Origin: Amycolatopsis marina
Lineage (GTDB): Bacteria > Actinomycetota > Actinomycetes > Mycobacteriales > Pseudonocardiaceae
DNA: 64,000 nucleotides
NCBI RefSeq assembly: GCF_900111885.1
Contig: NZ_FOKG01000008.1
Coordinates: forward strand, 1-64,000
Direction: 5' to 3'
In this document: one piece after another, positions 1-8,216 of the stretch
Layout of the letters: each line of letters begins with the position of its first letter
Numbering within the stretch: position 1 is the stretch's first letter
The notes under the pieces: generated by a model
Told to the model about the DNA's origin: nothing
Seen by the model: only the letters and a program-made list of their open reading frames with translations
Database searches by the model: none
Program-made: the position numbers and the translations under genes

Positions 1-498
1 CGCCGACTGGGTCCCATCGGGATGAGCGAGGAAAAGGACTCCGCCCAGATGGCCCGCGAGCAGGCCCAGGCCGATGCCGGGCACTCCGACGGCTCTGGGG
101 ACGAGGACGTGCGCGGCGTGGTTCCGCAGATCGAGCCGACTCCGGGAATGCCGGAACGCATGGGCGCGCGACGCCGTAAGGACCGCGTCATGAAGATCCT
201 GCACACTCTTCCGCACGCGGCGCAGGAGGGCATCATCGAGTCCCTCACACCGGAGGAACAGCAGCACTACGGGGTGCACCCGCACATGCTTGTCGGCGCG
301 GGCAGCCACCCGCGTCAGCAGGGTGGACCCGTGCCGACGCAGCACAGCGGGCAGTTGCCGACCGAGCAGATCGCGGATGTACCCGGCTCCGGCTGGCGCG
401 AGCCCGGCCAGAGCGATTCACCGGGCAATGGCGGCACGGACGGATTCAGTGGCTCGCACCGGATCCGTCCGCGGGAGCCAGGTCAGGGACCTTCGTGA
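1..498 (+). CDS. mkl: Mce-type ABC transporter ATP-binding protein, C-terminal part (5' truncated by the window)
   Basis: This is the tail of the ATPase that powers the Mce/YrbE lipid importer; its Walker motifs lie before the window. The frame is open from base 1 and reads RRLGPIGMSEEKDS, a stretch I associate with the end of the ABC domain in Mkl/MlaF-type ATPases. The remainder (about 150 residues) is acidic then Gly/Pro/Ser-rich and looks disordered, apart from a short helical segment near RRRKDRVMKILHTLP. The ATG at 22 is internal, so the gene should be treated as partial rather than as a 158-aa protein. The yrbE permease genes follow 61 bp downstream on the same strand, which fits one operon. 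The identification rests on this short junction motif and on context. Confidence 0.75.
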   Translation, partial: RRLGPIGMSEEKDSAQMAREQAQADAGHSDGSGDEDVRGVVPQIEPTPGMPERMGARRRKDRVMKILHTLPHAAQEGIIESLTPEEQQHYGVHPHMLVGAGSHPRQQGGPVPTQHSGQLPTEQIADVPGSGWREPGQSDSPGNGGTDGFSGSHRIRPREPGQGPS

Positions 499-559
499 GT
501 GATACCCGGCGGCCGCCTGCTTCGGCCGGCGGCGAGGACCCAGCAAGGCGAGGACTTCG

Positions 560-1354
560 ATGAGTTCATCGGCCACCACGGCCAAGATCCCGGGTATCGG
601 AATGTTGCGGGAAACCGGGAAGCTTTTCGCGCTCGGTCTCGACATTATTCGCGGGATCTTCCAGCGCCCGTTCCAGCTGCGTGAGTTCATCCAGCAGTCC
701 TGGTTCATCGCCAGCGTCACCATCCTGCCGACGGCGCTGGTGGCGATTCCGTTCGGCGCGGTCATCTCGCTGCAGTTCGGTTCGCTGGCCCGCCAGCTGG
801 GCGCGCAGTCCTACACTGGTGCGGGCAGTGTGCTCGCCACCGTCCAGCAGGCCAGCCCGCTGGTGACCGCGTTGCTGGTCGCAGGCGCAGGTGGATCCGC
901 GATCTGCGCCGACATCGGCTCCAGGACCATTCGCGAAGAGATCGACGCGATGGAAGTGCTCGGCGTGTCCGCCGTCCAACGGCTGATCGTGCCGAGGGTC
1001 CTCGCCTGCATGCTGGTCGCGATGCTGCTCAACGGCATGGTCAGCGTCATCGGGGTGCTCGGTGGCTATTTCTTCAACGTGGTGCTGCAGGGTGGTACCC
1101 CGGGCGCCTACCTGTCCAGCTTCTCCGCGCTCGCGCAGCTACCCGACCTGTGGGTGGGAGAGATCAAGGCGCTGATCTTCGGGTTCATCGCCGCCATCGT
1201 CGCCTCCTACCGGGGGCTGAACCCCTCCGGTGGGCCGAAGGGTGTCGGTGATGCGGTGAACCAGGCGGTCGTCATCACGTTCCTGCTGCTGTTCGTGGTG
1301 AACTTCGTGATCACTCTGGTGTACCTCCAAATCGTTCCGCCGAAGTTGGGGTGA
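560..1354 (+). CDS. MlaE/YrbE-family ABC permease, first subunit (YrbE-A)
   Basis: Integral membrane permease of the Mce transporter, 264 aa. It has a hydrophilic N-terminal segment to about residue 45 followed by several hydrophobic spans, roughly residues 50-75, 95-118, 145-170, 200-220 and 235-258. The family signature EEIDAMEVLGV is at residues 126-136 and is thought to contact the ATPase; the NPSGGPKGVG segment near residue 220 is also typical. ATG 560 is preceded by AAGGCGAGG. The stop overlaps the start region of the second permease, so the two subunits are probably made in equal amounts. In the family the two YrbE proteins form a heterodimeric channel under the Mce hexamer. Identification is confident; the substrate cannot be read from the sequence. 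Confidence 0.93.
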   Translation: MSSSATTAKIPGIGMLRETGKLFALGLDIIRGIFQRPFQLREFIQQSWFIASVTILPTALVAIPFGAVISLQFGSLARQLGAQSYTGAGSVLATVQQASPLVTALLVAGAGGSAICADIGSRTIREEIDAMEVLGVSAVQRLIVPRVLACMLVAMLLNGMVSVIGVLGGYFFNVVLQGGTPGAYLSSFSALAQLPDLWVGEIKALIFGFIAAIVASYRGLNPSGGPKGVGDAVNQAVVITFLLLFVVNFVITLVYLQIVPPKLG

Positions 1355-1362
1355 AGGAAAAA

Positions 1363-2202
1363 ATGTCATCATTCACCCAGAACGCGAAGCGAGTCGCGAA
1401 CCGGCCACTCGAGACACTCGACGTGCTCGGCGACCAGATGTCGTTCTACGCGCGGGCACTGGCCTGGATTCCGCGCACCCTGCGGCGCTACATGCGCGAG
1501 GTGCTGCGCCTGCTCGCCGAAGTGAGCTTCGGCTCCGGCTCGCTGGCGGTCATCGGCGGCACGGTAGGCGTGATGATCGGCCTGACCCTGTTCACCGGCG
1601 TGCTCGTCGGTATCCAGGGGTTCTCGGCACTGAACTCGATCGGCACATCGGCGTTCACCGGCTTTCTCACCGCGTTCTTCAACACCAGGGAGATCGCACC
1701 ACTGGTCGCGGGGCTGGCGCTGTCGGCGACGGTCGGCGCGGGCTTCACCGCGCAGCTCGGTGCCATGCGGATCTCCGAGGAGATCGACGCGCTCGAGGTG
1801 ATGGGCGTGCCGAGCGTGCCCTATCTGGTGACCACCCGGATCGTGGCCGGCTTCATCGCCGTCATCCCGCTGTACATCATCGGCCTGCTCAGTTCCTATG
1901 TGGCCTCCCGGTTGGTCGTGATCTATGTGTACGACCAGTCCGCGGGGACGTATGACCATTACTTCGAGCTGTTCCTGCCACCGCAGGACGTGTTCTATTC
2001 CTTCATCAAGGTGCTGATATTCAGTGTGTTGATCATCTTGACGCACTGCTACTACGGGTACCGGGCCTCCGGCGGCCCCGCCGGTGTCGGCGTCGCCGTC
2101 GGCAGGGCGGTGCGGCTGACCATCGTGACCGTTGCGGTCGTGAACTTCTTCATCGGCTTCGCCATCTGGGGCACCACGACGACGGTGAGGATCGCGGGAT
2201 GA
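1363..2202 (+). CDS. MlaE/YrbE-family ABC permease, second subunit (YrbE-B)
   Basis: Second permease subunit of the Mce importer, 279 aa. The same EEIDALEVMGV signature appears about halfway along, and hydrophobic spans repeat through the C-terminal two thirds, ending in VVNFFIGFAIWG. I chose ATG 1363 because AAGGA (1354-1358) lies just upstream; a GTG at 1351 that overlaps the previous stop is an alternative and would add four residues. The gene ends in an ATGA overlap with the first mce gene. Paired yrbE genes directly before six mce genes are the standard actinobacterial arrangement. The partner is the 560-1354 product, with energy supplied by the ATPase at the left edge. Confidence 0.92.
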   Translation: MSSFTQNAKRVANRPLETLDVLGDQMSFYARALAWIPRTLRRYMREVLRLLAEVSFGSGSLAVIGGTVGVMIGLTLFTGVLVGIQGFSALNSIGTSAFTGFLTAFFNTREIAPLVAGLALSATVGAGFTAQLGAMRISEEIDALEVMGVPSVPYLVTTRIVAGFIAVIPLYIIGLLSSYVASRLVVIYVYDQSAGTYDHYFELFLPPQDVFYSFIKVLIFSVLIILTHCYYGYRASGGPAGVGVAVGRAVRLTIVTVAVVNFFIGFAIWGTTTTVRIAG

Positions 2203-3551
2203 GTACGAAAGGCGCACTGGTCACGCTGCGGCGCAGACTCCTCGGGCTGGCACTCGTTGTGGTGCTCATCGGCCTCGTCGGGCTGAGCGTCGCGTTGTAC
2301 AACAAGGCGTTCAGCAAGTTCGTCAACGTGACGTTGCAGGCAGGCGAGATCGGCAACCAGCTGATCGAGCGGTCCGACGTGAAGGTGCGCGGGCTGATTG
2401 TCGGCTCGGTGCACCAGATCAGGGTGACCGAGACGGGAGCGGAACTCGCACTACGGCTCGACCCTGCCTCCGCCGAGCTGATCCCGGGCAACGTCTCGGC
2501 GCGGTTCCTGCCCAAGACGTTGTTCGGCGAGCGGTTCGTCGCGCTGCAGATCCCGGAAAACCCCTCGTCGGAGTCCATTCGCGACGGTGCTGTCATTCCG
2601 CAGGACCGGACGTCCAGTGCGGTGCAGGTCGAGGAGGCCTTCGACTCACTGCTTCCGGTGTTGCAGGCAGTCCAGCCGCAGAAGCTCTCCAGCACTCTCA
2701 CCGCGATCTCCACCTCGCTGCAGGGCCGGGGAAAGCCGCTCGGCGAGACGCTGTCCGAGCTGGGTGTCTACATTGGCGACCTGAACCCGCACCTGCCGGA
2801 ACTGCAGGAGAACCTGACCGAGCTGGCCGCCTTCTCGGACAACCTCTCCGAGGCCGCACCGGACCTCGTGCAGACGCTGGAGAACCTGACGACGACCTCG
2901 CGCACGTTCGTGGAGAAGCAGCAGGCGCTGCAGACCATGTTCGGCTCCCTGACGACCGCGTCGATGGACCTGCAGGCCTTCCTCGAAGCCAACTCCAGCA
3001 ACATCATCGCGCTCGGGAAGAGTGCCCGCCCGACGGCCGAGCTGCTCGCGAAGTACGCGCCCGAGTACCCCTGCGTCATCGGGCAGATGGCCGAGGTGCT
3101 GCCCAAGGTGGACGAGGCACTGGGCAAGGGCACCAGCAACCCCGGCCTGCGTGCGACGATCGAGATCACCGCCAACCGTGGCCCCTACAAGCCAGGTCAG
3201 GACGAGCCGGAGTTCAACGAGTCGCGCGGACCCCGTTGCTACGACATGAAGGAGTTTCCGCAGCCGTTCCCGCAGCACCCGCCGGAGGGGCCGATCGACG
3301 ACGGCAGCGAGCATCCGGCCCCCGCCCGATCGCAGAACGACGGGTTGAACCCCGCGGCAAATGCCGCGAACGCGGGCGGTTACAACGGCGGCGGCGCCCC
3401 CGCGGGCAACCCGGCGCACACCTCGGCCGAGCACGATTTCCTGGCCCAGCTCGTCGGTCCGCAACTGGGTATGGCGCCGGATGACGTGCCCGGCTGGAGC
3501 AGCCTGCTGGTCGGGCCGCTGTACCGCGGAGCGGAGGTGCAGGTCTCGTGA
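2199..3551 (+). CDS. mceA: MCE family protein, first of six (MceA position)
   Basis: Envelope protein of 450 aa with one N-terminal transmembrane anchor (about residues 15-33), the MCE/MlaD domain (about 40-120, with the SDVKVRGLIVGSV core) and a long helical region to about 330. Repeated leucine/asparagine heptad-like stretches such as LPELQENLTELAAFSDNL occur there. The C-terminus is Pro/Gly/Asn-rich and probably disordered. Six different Mce proteins are thought to form a hexameric tube that carries lipid across the periplasm-like space. The ATG at 2199 overlaps the yrbE stop. The position after the two permeases defines it as the A subunit. Two cysteines near residues 288 and 347 could form a disulfide. 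Confidence 0.92.
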   Translation: MSTKGALVTLRRRLLGLALVVVLIGLVGLSVALYNKAFSKFVNVTLQAGEIGNQLIERSDVKVRGLIVGSVHQIRVTETGAELALRLDPASAELIPGNVSARFLPKTLFGERFVALQIPENPSSESIRDGAVIPQDRTSSAVQVEEAFDSLLPVLQAVQPQKLSSTLTAISTSLQGRGKPLGETLSELGVYIGDLNPHLPELQENLTELAAFSDNLSEAAPDLVQTLENLTTTSRTFVEKQQALQTMFGSLTTASMDLQAFLEANSSNIIALGKSARPTAELLAKYAPEYPCVIGQMAEVLPKVDEALGKGTSNPGLRATIEITANRGPYKPGQDEPEFNESRGPRCYDMKEFPQPFPQHPPEGPIDDGSEHPAPARSQNDGLNPAANAANAGGYNGGGAPAGNPAHTSAEHDFLAQLVGPQLGMAPDDVPGWSSLLVGPLYRGAEVQVS

Positions 3552-3585
3552 ACAGGACCGCGCCCGCTAGGACAGGGGAAGGATC

Positions 3586-4617
3586 ATGAGGGGACTCGCC
3601 GCGCCGCTGGCCAAGCTGATCACCTTCATCGTGGTGACCGTGGTGTTCACCGCGGTGCTCGGGATGAGCATCGCCAACGTGAGCTTGAGTGACGCCAACA
3701 CCTACTCGGCCCGGTTCGTCGACGCCACCCAGGTGCTCGAAGGTGACGACGTGCGCATCGCCGGCGTCCGCGTCGGCCAAGTGACCGGCATCGACATCGT
3801 CGACCGCAGGCAGGCCGAGGTCGAGTTCGAGGTCGACGCGGGGCGCGAGCTGCCCGCCGGGGTGACCGCGGCGATCAAGTTCCGGAACCTCGTCGGCCAG
3901 CGCTACATCTCCCTGGGCCGGGGCAGTGACGAGACCGGCGGGGTGCTCGATCCGGGCTCGACCATCCCGCTCGAGCGGACCAAGCCCGCCCTCGATCTCA
4001 CCGAGCTGTTCAACGGGTTCAAACCGCTCTTCCGCGCACTGTCGCCGGAGGACGTCAACAAACTGTCCTATCAGGTCATTCAGGTGTTGCAGGGCGAGGG
4101 TGGAACCGTGGAGAGCCTGCTCTCCCACACCGCGTCGCTCACCAGCACCATCGCGCAGAAGGACCAGGTGATCGGTGAGGTCATCGACAACCTGAACAGC
4201 GTGCTGGACACCATCAACGCGCGCACCCCGCAGCTGAACGACCTCATCATCCGGTTGCAGCAACTGGTGTCCGGGCTCGCGGAGGACCGCAAGCCGATCG
4301 GTGACGCCGTCGAGTCGCTCGGCACGCTCGCCACCACGACCTCCGGCCTGCTGGCCGAGGCGCGCGAGCCGCTCAAACAGGACATCGAAGCACTGGGCAC
4401 GCTCACCAAGAACCTCAACGACAGCGAGGCGATCGTCGAGCACTTCATCCAGTTCATGCCGGAGAAGGTCGCCACCCTCACCAGGACGGCCGACTACGGT
4501 TCGTGGTTCAACTTCTACCTCTGTTCCGCTTCGGGCAGCGTGCAGATCCCCGGCTTGATGAGCGCACCGGTCGACCTGCCGCTCGCCCCGGCGACCCGAG
4601 AGCGGTGTGGCGCATGA
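3586..4617 (+). CDS. mceB: MCE family protein, second of six (MceB position)
   Basis: MCE protein of 343 aa: N-terminal membrane anchor (about residues 8-30), MCE domain (about 38-120; GDDVRIAGVRVGQVTGIDIV and NLVGQRYISLG are recognisable), then a helical shaft rich in Leu/Asp/Asn to about residue 300. It ends with a short domain that contains two cysteines (LCSASG and ERCGA). ATG 3586 follows AGGGGAAGGATC, a good ribosome binding site. The stop overlaps the next mce start (ATGA). The uninterrupted order and overlaps through the six mce genes indicate one polycistronic message. Subunit letter assigned by position. Confidence 0.92.
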   Translation: MRGLAAPLAKLITFIVVTVVFTAVLGMSIANVSLSDANTYSARFVDATQVLEGDDVRIAGVRVGQVTGIDIVDRRQAEVEFEVDAGRELPAGVTAAIKFRNLVGQRYISLGRGSDETGGVLDPGSTIPLERTKPALDLTELFNGFKPLFRALSPEDVNKLSYQVIQVLQGEGGTVESLLSHTASLTSTIAQKDQVIGEVIDNLNSVLDTINARTPQLNDLIIRLQQLVSGLAEDRKPIGDAVESLGTLATTTSGLLAEAREPLKQDIEALGTLTKNLNDSEAIVEHFIQFMPEKVATLTRTADYGSWFNFYLCSASGSVQIPGLMSAPVDLPLAPATRERCGA

Positions 4618-5600
4618 AGTCCTTCCAGAAACGGAATCCAGTACCCATCGCGGTCGTCGGAATCGTCCTGATGGTGCTGGGCCTCGTCGCCGCGATGAAC
4701 TCCGACGACCTGCCGATCATCGGCGGGGGCACCACGTACACCGCGGAGTTCAGCGAGGCCGCCGGCCTCAAGGCGGACGACAGTGTGCGCGTCGCGGGCG
4801 TGAAGGTCGGCGCCGTGGACACGGTGGAACTGGCCGGTGACCGCGTACTGGTGACCTTCAAGGTCAAGGACGCCTGGCTCGGCGACCGCACGAACGCCTC
4901 CATCAAGATCCAGACACTGCTCGGCCAGAAGTTCCTCGCGCTGGACCCGGTGGGCAAGGAATCCCTCGACCCGGGAACGCCGATCCCGTTGGAACGCACG
5001 ACAGCGCCCTACGACGTGCTCGAGGCGTTCCGCGGACTGTCCACAACGGTCGACGAGATCGACACCCAGCAACTCGCCGAGAGCTTCGAGGCGATCGCGG
5101 GCACCTTTGCCAACACCCCGGACGATGTCAGGGGAACCCTGTCCGGTCTCTCCGAGCTGTCGGAGACGATCTCGAAGCGTGATCAGCAGCTCGCCACCCT
5201 GCTGGCCAACACCCGCCAGGTGAGCCAGACACTGGTGGACCGCGACGCCGAGGTGACGAGGCTGCTGGAGGACGGCAACAAACTGCTGGAGGAGGTGGCC
5301 CTGCGCAAGCAGGCGATCACGGCGCTGCTGGATGGCAGCCGGACGCTGGCCACCGAACTGCAGGGCCTGGTGGACGACAACAACGAGCAGATCGGCCCGG
5401 TTCTGGGACAGCTGGACCAGCTGACGTCGATGCTGCAGCGCAATCAGGACGCGCTCGGTGAGGGCATCAAGAAGTTCGCCCCGTTCATCCGCGTGTTCAC
5501 CAACACCATCGGTAACGGCCGCTGGTTCGACAACTACATCTGCGGCCTGCTCCTGCCCTCCGTCGGCCCGCTCAACGAAGAGGGGTGCAACCCCCGATGA
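4614..5600 (+). CDS. mceC: MCE family protein, third of six (MceC position)
   Basis: MCE protein of 328 aa. N-terminal anchor NPVPIAVVGIVLMVLGLVAA (about residues 7-26), MCE domain to about residue 120 (VRVAGVKVGAVDTVEL, TLLGQKFLALDPVG), then a long helical region and a C-terminal stretch with two cysteines (ICGLLLP, EGCNPR). I chose ATG 4614, which makes an ATGA overlap with the previous stop; a GTG at 4503 would add 37 residues copied from another frame of mceB and is rejected. Its own stop overlaps an ATG at 5597 that is the first of two nearly identical mceD-like starts (see the duplication feature). Confidence 0.9.
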   Translation: MKSFQKRNPVPIAVVGIVLMVLGLVAAMNSDDLPIIGGGTTYTAEFSEAAGLKADDSVRVAGVKVGAVDTVELAGDRVLVTFKVKDAWLGDRTNASIKIQTLLGQKFLALDPVGKESLDPGTPIPLERTTAPYDVLEAFRGLSTTVDEIDTQQLAESFEAIAGTFANTPDDVRGTLSGLSELSETISKRDQQLATLLANTRQVSQTLVDRDAEVTRLLEDGNKLLEEVALRKQAITALLDGSRTLATELQGLVDDNNEQIGPVLGQLDQLTSMLQRNQDALGEGIKKFAPFIRVFTNTIGNGRWFDNYICGLLLPSVGPLNEEGCNPR

Positions 5601-5790
5601 CCGACACACGTTTCGGCCAGCTTGCTCTGGCGAGGCGCGATCGTCCGGCCGTAGCCAGGCCTCAGCTGGGTGCGGGTGTCGCGTCGCATGGGTCCGCCGG
5701 CCTGCCTCCAGCCGCCCGAGCCCTTCGGACGGAACGCGCCCGCACCGGCTTGGTTGGTGATGCTCGATGACTGACACACGTTTCGGCCAG
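5595..5790 (+). repeat. 26-bp direct repeat flanking a 144-bp insertion at the start of mceD
   Basis: Positions 5595-5620 and 5765-5790 are identical except at one base (5602 C, 5772 T). Each covers the ATG and first eight codons of an mceD-type reading frame (MTDTRFGQ). The unit length is 170 bp, not a multiple of three, so the left copy runs into a different frame. The DNA between the copies is GC-rich and shows no homology to mce genes by eye. Confidence 0.9.
5597..5770 (+). CDS. 57-aa ORF created by duplication of the mceD start; doubtful gene
   Basis: This short frame begins with the same MTDTRFGQ codons as mceD, then diverges into an Ala/Arg/Pro-rich sequence that I do not recognise. 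It ends with a TGA that overlaps the ATG of the real mceD at 5767. It starts in an ATGA overlap with the mceC stop, so ribosomes finishing mceC would enter this ORF first and reach mceD only after translating it. It could be a translational bridge left by a duplication or insertion rather than a functional protein. There is no signal peptide or domain. Its composition is less typical of coding sequence than its neighbours. Confidence 0.35.
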   Translation: MTDTRFGQLALARRDRPAVARPQLGAGVASHGSAGLPPAARALRTERARTGLVGDAR

Positions 5791-6960
5791 TCCCTGGCAC
5801 GGGGTGTCGCCATCGCCTGCGTGCTCGCACTCGTGGTGGCGGGTGGCCTGTGGTGGACGCTCAAGGACGCGAGCGTCAAGCTCGTCACCGCCTACTTCCC
5901 GACCACGGTCGGCCTGTACGAGGGCAACGACCTGCGCGTGCTCGGTGTTCAGGTCGGTGAGGTCGTGTCCATCGAGCCGATGGGCGACAAGGTGAAGGTG
6001 GCGATGGAGTACGACCGGGCCGTGCAGGTCCCGGCCGACGCCAAGGCCGCCATCGTGGCCCCGTCCCTGGTCAGCGATCGCTACGTGCAACTTGCCCCCG
6101 CCTACACCAAAGGACCGGAGCTCGATGACGGCGCAGACATCTCGCTGGACAACACCGTCGTGCCGCTCGAGGTGGACGACCTCTCCGAAAGCCTGAGCCG
6201 GGTGAGCGAGGCCCTCGGCCCCAACGGCTCGAACAGCAACGGCGCGCTCTCCGACCTGCTGGACACGACGGCCGAGAACTTCGAGGGCAACGGCCAGGCA
6301 CTGCATGACACGATCACCAAGCTGAGCCAGGCCGCGGGCACCCTCTCCGGAAACTCCGACGACCTGTTCGCCACCATCACCAACCTGAGTGAGTTCTCCA
6401 CGACCCTGGCCAACAGCGACGGCCAGATCCGGCAGTTCGAACGGCAACTCGCCGACGTGAGCGGCTTCCTTTCGGGGGAACGGCAGAACCTGGCCGCGAC
6501 CGTCAAGCAGCTGGGTACGACCCTCGGCTCCGTCGAGCAGTTCATCGAGGAAAACCGCGGCCAAGTCAAGTCCAATGTGGACAAGCTCGCGAGTGTGACG
6601 CGGGTGCTGGTCGAACAGCGCGGAGCCCTTGCCGAGATCCTCGACGTCGCCCCGGTCGGCCTCGGCAACCTCGTCAACACCTACAACGCCTCGTCCGGGA
6701 CCCTGGACGCCAGGTCGAACCTGAACGAGCTCACCCAGCCGCCCATCGTGATGATCTGCAACCTGCTCAAGCAGACCCCGGACGCGCTCGACCTGCTCGG
6801 CGACGTCTGTGGCGAGATCGCCCCGCTGGTCGACGGAGTGGTGCCGCTGCCGTCGGTCGCGCAGACGATCAACGCGCTGGAGAACGGAAAGCTGCCACCG
6901 CTGCCGCTGCCACTGGCAGGTCAGGTCTACGGCACCGCCGGACAGGGAGGTGGCCAGTGA
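5767..6960 (+). CDS. mceD: MCE family protein, fourth of six (MceD position)
   Basis: MCE protein of 397 aa: cationic N-terminus, anchor GVAIACVLALVVAGGLWW (about residues 12-30), MCE domain (about 40-125, with YEGNDLRVLGVQVGEVVSIE and LVSDRYVQLAP), a long helical shaft, and a C-terminus containing CNLLKQTPDALDLLGDVC. ATG 5767 overlaps the stop of the short 57-codon ORF and is the right copy of a 26-bp direct repeat. MCE domain integrity supports this downstream start as the functional one. The gene overlaps the lipoprotein gene mceE at its 3' end. Confidence 0.9.
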   Translation: MTDTRFGQSLARGVAIACVLALVVAGGLWWTLKDASVKLVTAYFPTTVGLYEGNDLRVLGVQVGEVVSIEPMGDKVKVAMEYDRAVQVPADAKAAIVAPSLVSDRYVQLAPAYTKGPELDDGADISLDNTVVPLEVDDLSESLSRVSEALGPNGSNSNGALSDLLDTTAENFEGNGQALHDTITKLSQAAGTLSGNSDDLFATITNLSEFSTTLANSDGQIRQFERQLADVSGFLSGERQNLAATVKQLGTTLGSVEQFIEENRGQVKSNVDKLASVTRVLVEQRGALAEILDVAPVGLGNLVNTYNASSGTLDARSNLNELTQPPIVMICNLLKQTPDALDLLGDVCGEIAPLVDGVVPLPSVAQTINALENGKLPPLPLPLAGQVYGTAGQGGGQ

Positions 6961-8216
6961 TGCCTGCGAACGCGCGCCGCGGAGGCGCACGAAGGAAGCT
7001 CGCGGCCCTCCTGCTCTCCGGTGCGATCGTGCTGCCTGTCGCCGGCTGCAGCGACTTCGAGGGCATCTACGACATCCCGCTGCCCGGGGGTGCCGCGCTC
7101 GGCGAGGATCCGTACACGGTCACCGTCCGGTTCCGCGACGTACTTGACCTCGTGCCGCAGGCCGGAGTCCAGGTCAACAACGTGCCCGTCGGCCGGGTCG
7201 AGGAGATCCGCCTCGCCCCTGACGGCTGGACCGCCGAGGTGCTCGTGCTCGTCAACGGCGACGTGCGACTGCCCGCGAACGCGCTGGCCAACGTCCGGCA
7301 ATCCAGTCTGCTCGGCGAGAAGTACGTCGAACTCGCCTCGCCTGCCGAGGACCAGGCCGTCGGTCAGCTCACCGACGGCGCCCTGATCCCGATCGAGCGC
7401 ACCGACCGCAGCGTGGAGGCAGAGGAGATCCTCGGCGCACTGTCGATGCTGCTCAACGGTGGTGGTGTCGAGCAGCTCAACACCATCACCAAGGAGCTGA
7501 ACAACGCGTTCGAGGGCAACGCCCCGGACCTCAAGGCGCTGCTGAACAACGCCAACGAGCTGGTGACGAACCTCGATACGCAGTCCGGCAACATCACCCG
7601 CGCCCTGGACAGCCTGAACCGTCTCTCCTCCACCCTGAACAACCAGAAGGACCAGGTCGTCACCGCGCTCGACGACCTCGCACCCGGTCTGCGGGTGCTG
7701 GAGGAACAACGCGGGCAGCTGGTGACGATGCTGCAGGCGCTGCGGGAGTTGTCCGGAGTCGCGGTCGAAACGGTGAACGCGAGCCAGGAGGACCTGGTCG
7801 CCAACCTCAAGGCGCTCCTGCCGACTCTGCGCAAGCTCGGGGAAGCCGGTTCGGACCTGCCGAAGGCGCTGGAGATCCTGCTGACGTTCCCGTTCACCGA
7901 CGCCGCGGTGCCCTCGGTCAAGGGCGACTACTTCAACCTGTTCGCCACGATCGACCTGAACCTCGGTGAGGTGCTGGCCAACCTCGGCCGCAGCAGGCAG
8001 AACCCGTTGCAGGACGCGCTGCCGGAGGGACTGGCCGGTGGGTCGACCGACGCGGAGTCGCCGTCGGCTCCGCCGTTGCCCCTGCCCGACGCGGGCGGCC
8101 TGCTCCCGCAGGGGCCGTCAGGCGATTCGGGTGATGGCCCCAGCGGTGGGCAGACCCGGCCGCAGGAGACCGGCGTCGGCGGGATCTTCGGGCTGCTTTC
8201 AGGAGGTGCGGGCTGA
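6960..8216 (+). CDS. mceE: MCE family lipoprotein, fifth of six (MceE/LprK position)
   Basis: MCE protein of 418 aa that starts with a lipoprotein signal: a basic N-terminus, a hydrophobic stretch and the lipobox LPVAGC with the acylated Cys at about residue 30. In this family the E subunit is the only lipoprotein of the six. The MCE domain follows (about 45-130; VNNVPVGRVEEIRLA, SSLLGEKYVELA), then a helical shaft and a Pro/Gly/Ser-rich tail from about residue 355. The start is ATG 6960, overlapping the mceD stop by one base; GTG 6957 is an equally possible start. The tail resembles a disordered linker to the outer envelope. Confidence 0.91.
   Translation: MPANARRGGARRKLAALLLSGAIVLPVAGCSDFEGIYDIPLPGGAALGEDPYTVTVRFRDVLDLVPQAGVQVNNVPVGRVEEIRLAPDGWTAEVLVLVNGDVRLPANALANVRQSSLLGEKYVELASPAEDQAVGQLTDGALIPIERTDRSVEAEEILGALSMLLNGGGVEQLNTITKELNNAFEGNAPDLKALLNNANELVTNLDTQSGNITRALDSLNRLSSTLNNQKDQVVTALDDLAPGLRVLEEQRGQLVTMLQALRELSGVAVETVNASQEDLVANLKALLPTLRKLGEAGSDLPKALEILLTFPFTDAAVPSVKGDYFNLFATIDLNLGEVLANLGRSRQNPLQDALPEGLAGGSTDAESPSAPPLPLPDAGGLLPQGPSGDSGDGPSGGQTRPQETGVGGIFGLLSGGAG

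Noticed and set aside
4503..4613. mceC extended to a GTG at 4503
   Set aside because: The extra 37 codons overlap conserved mceB coding and lack similarity to an Mce start; ATG 4614 forms the usual ATGA overlap.
5595..5790. The direct repeat in mceC-mceD read as a CRISPR or transposon
   Set aside because: There are only two copies with one spacer, no cas genes, no transposase and no clear terminal inverted repeats.
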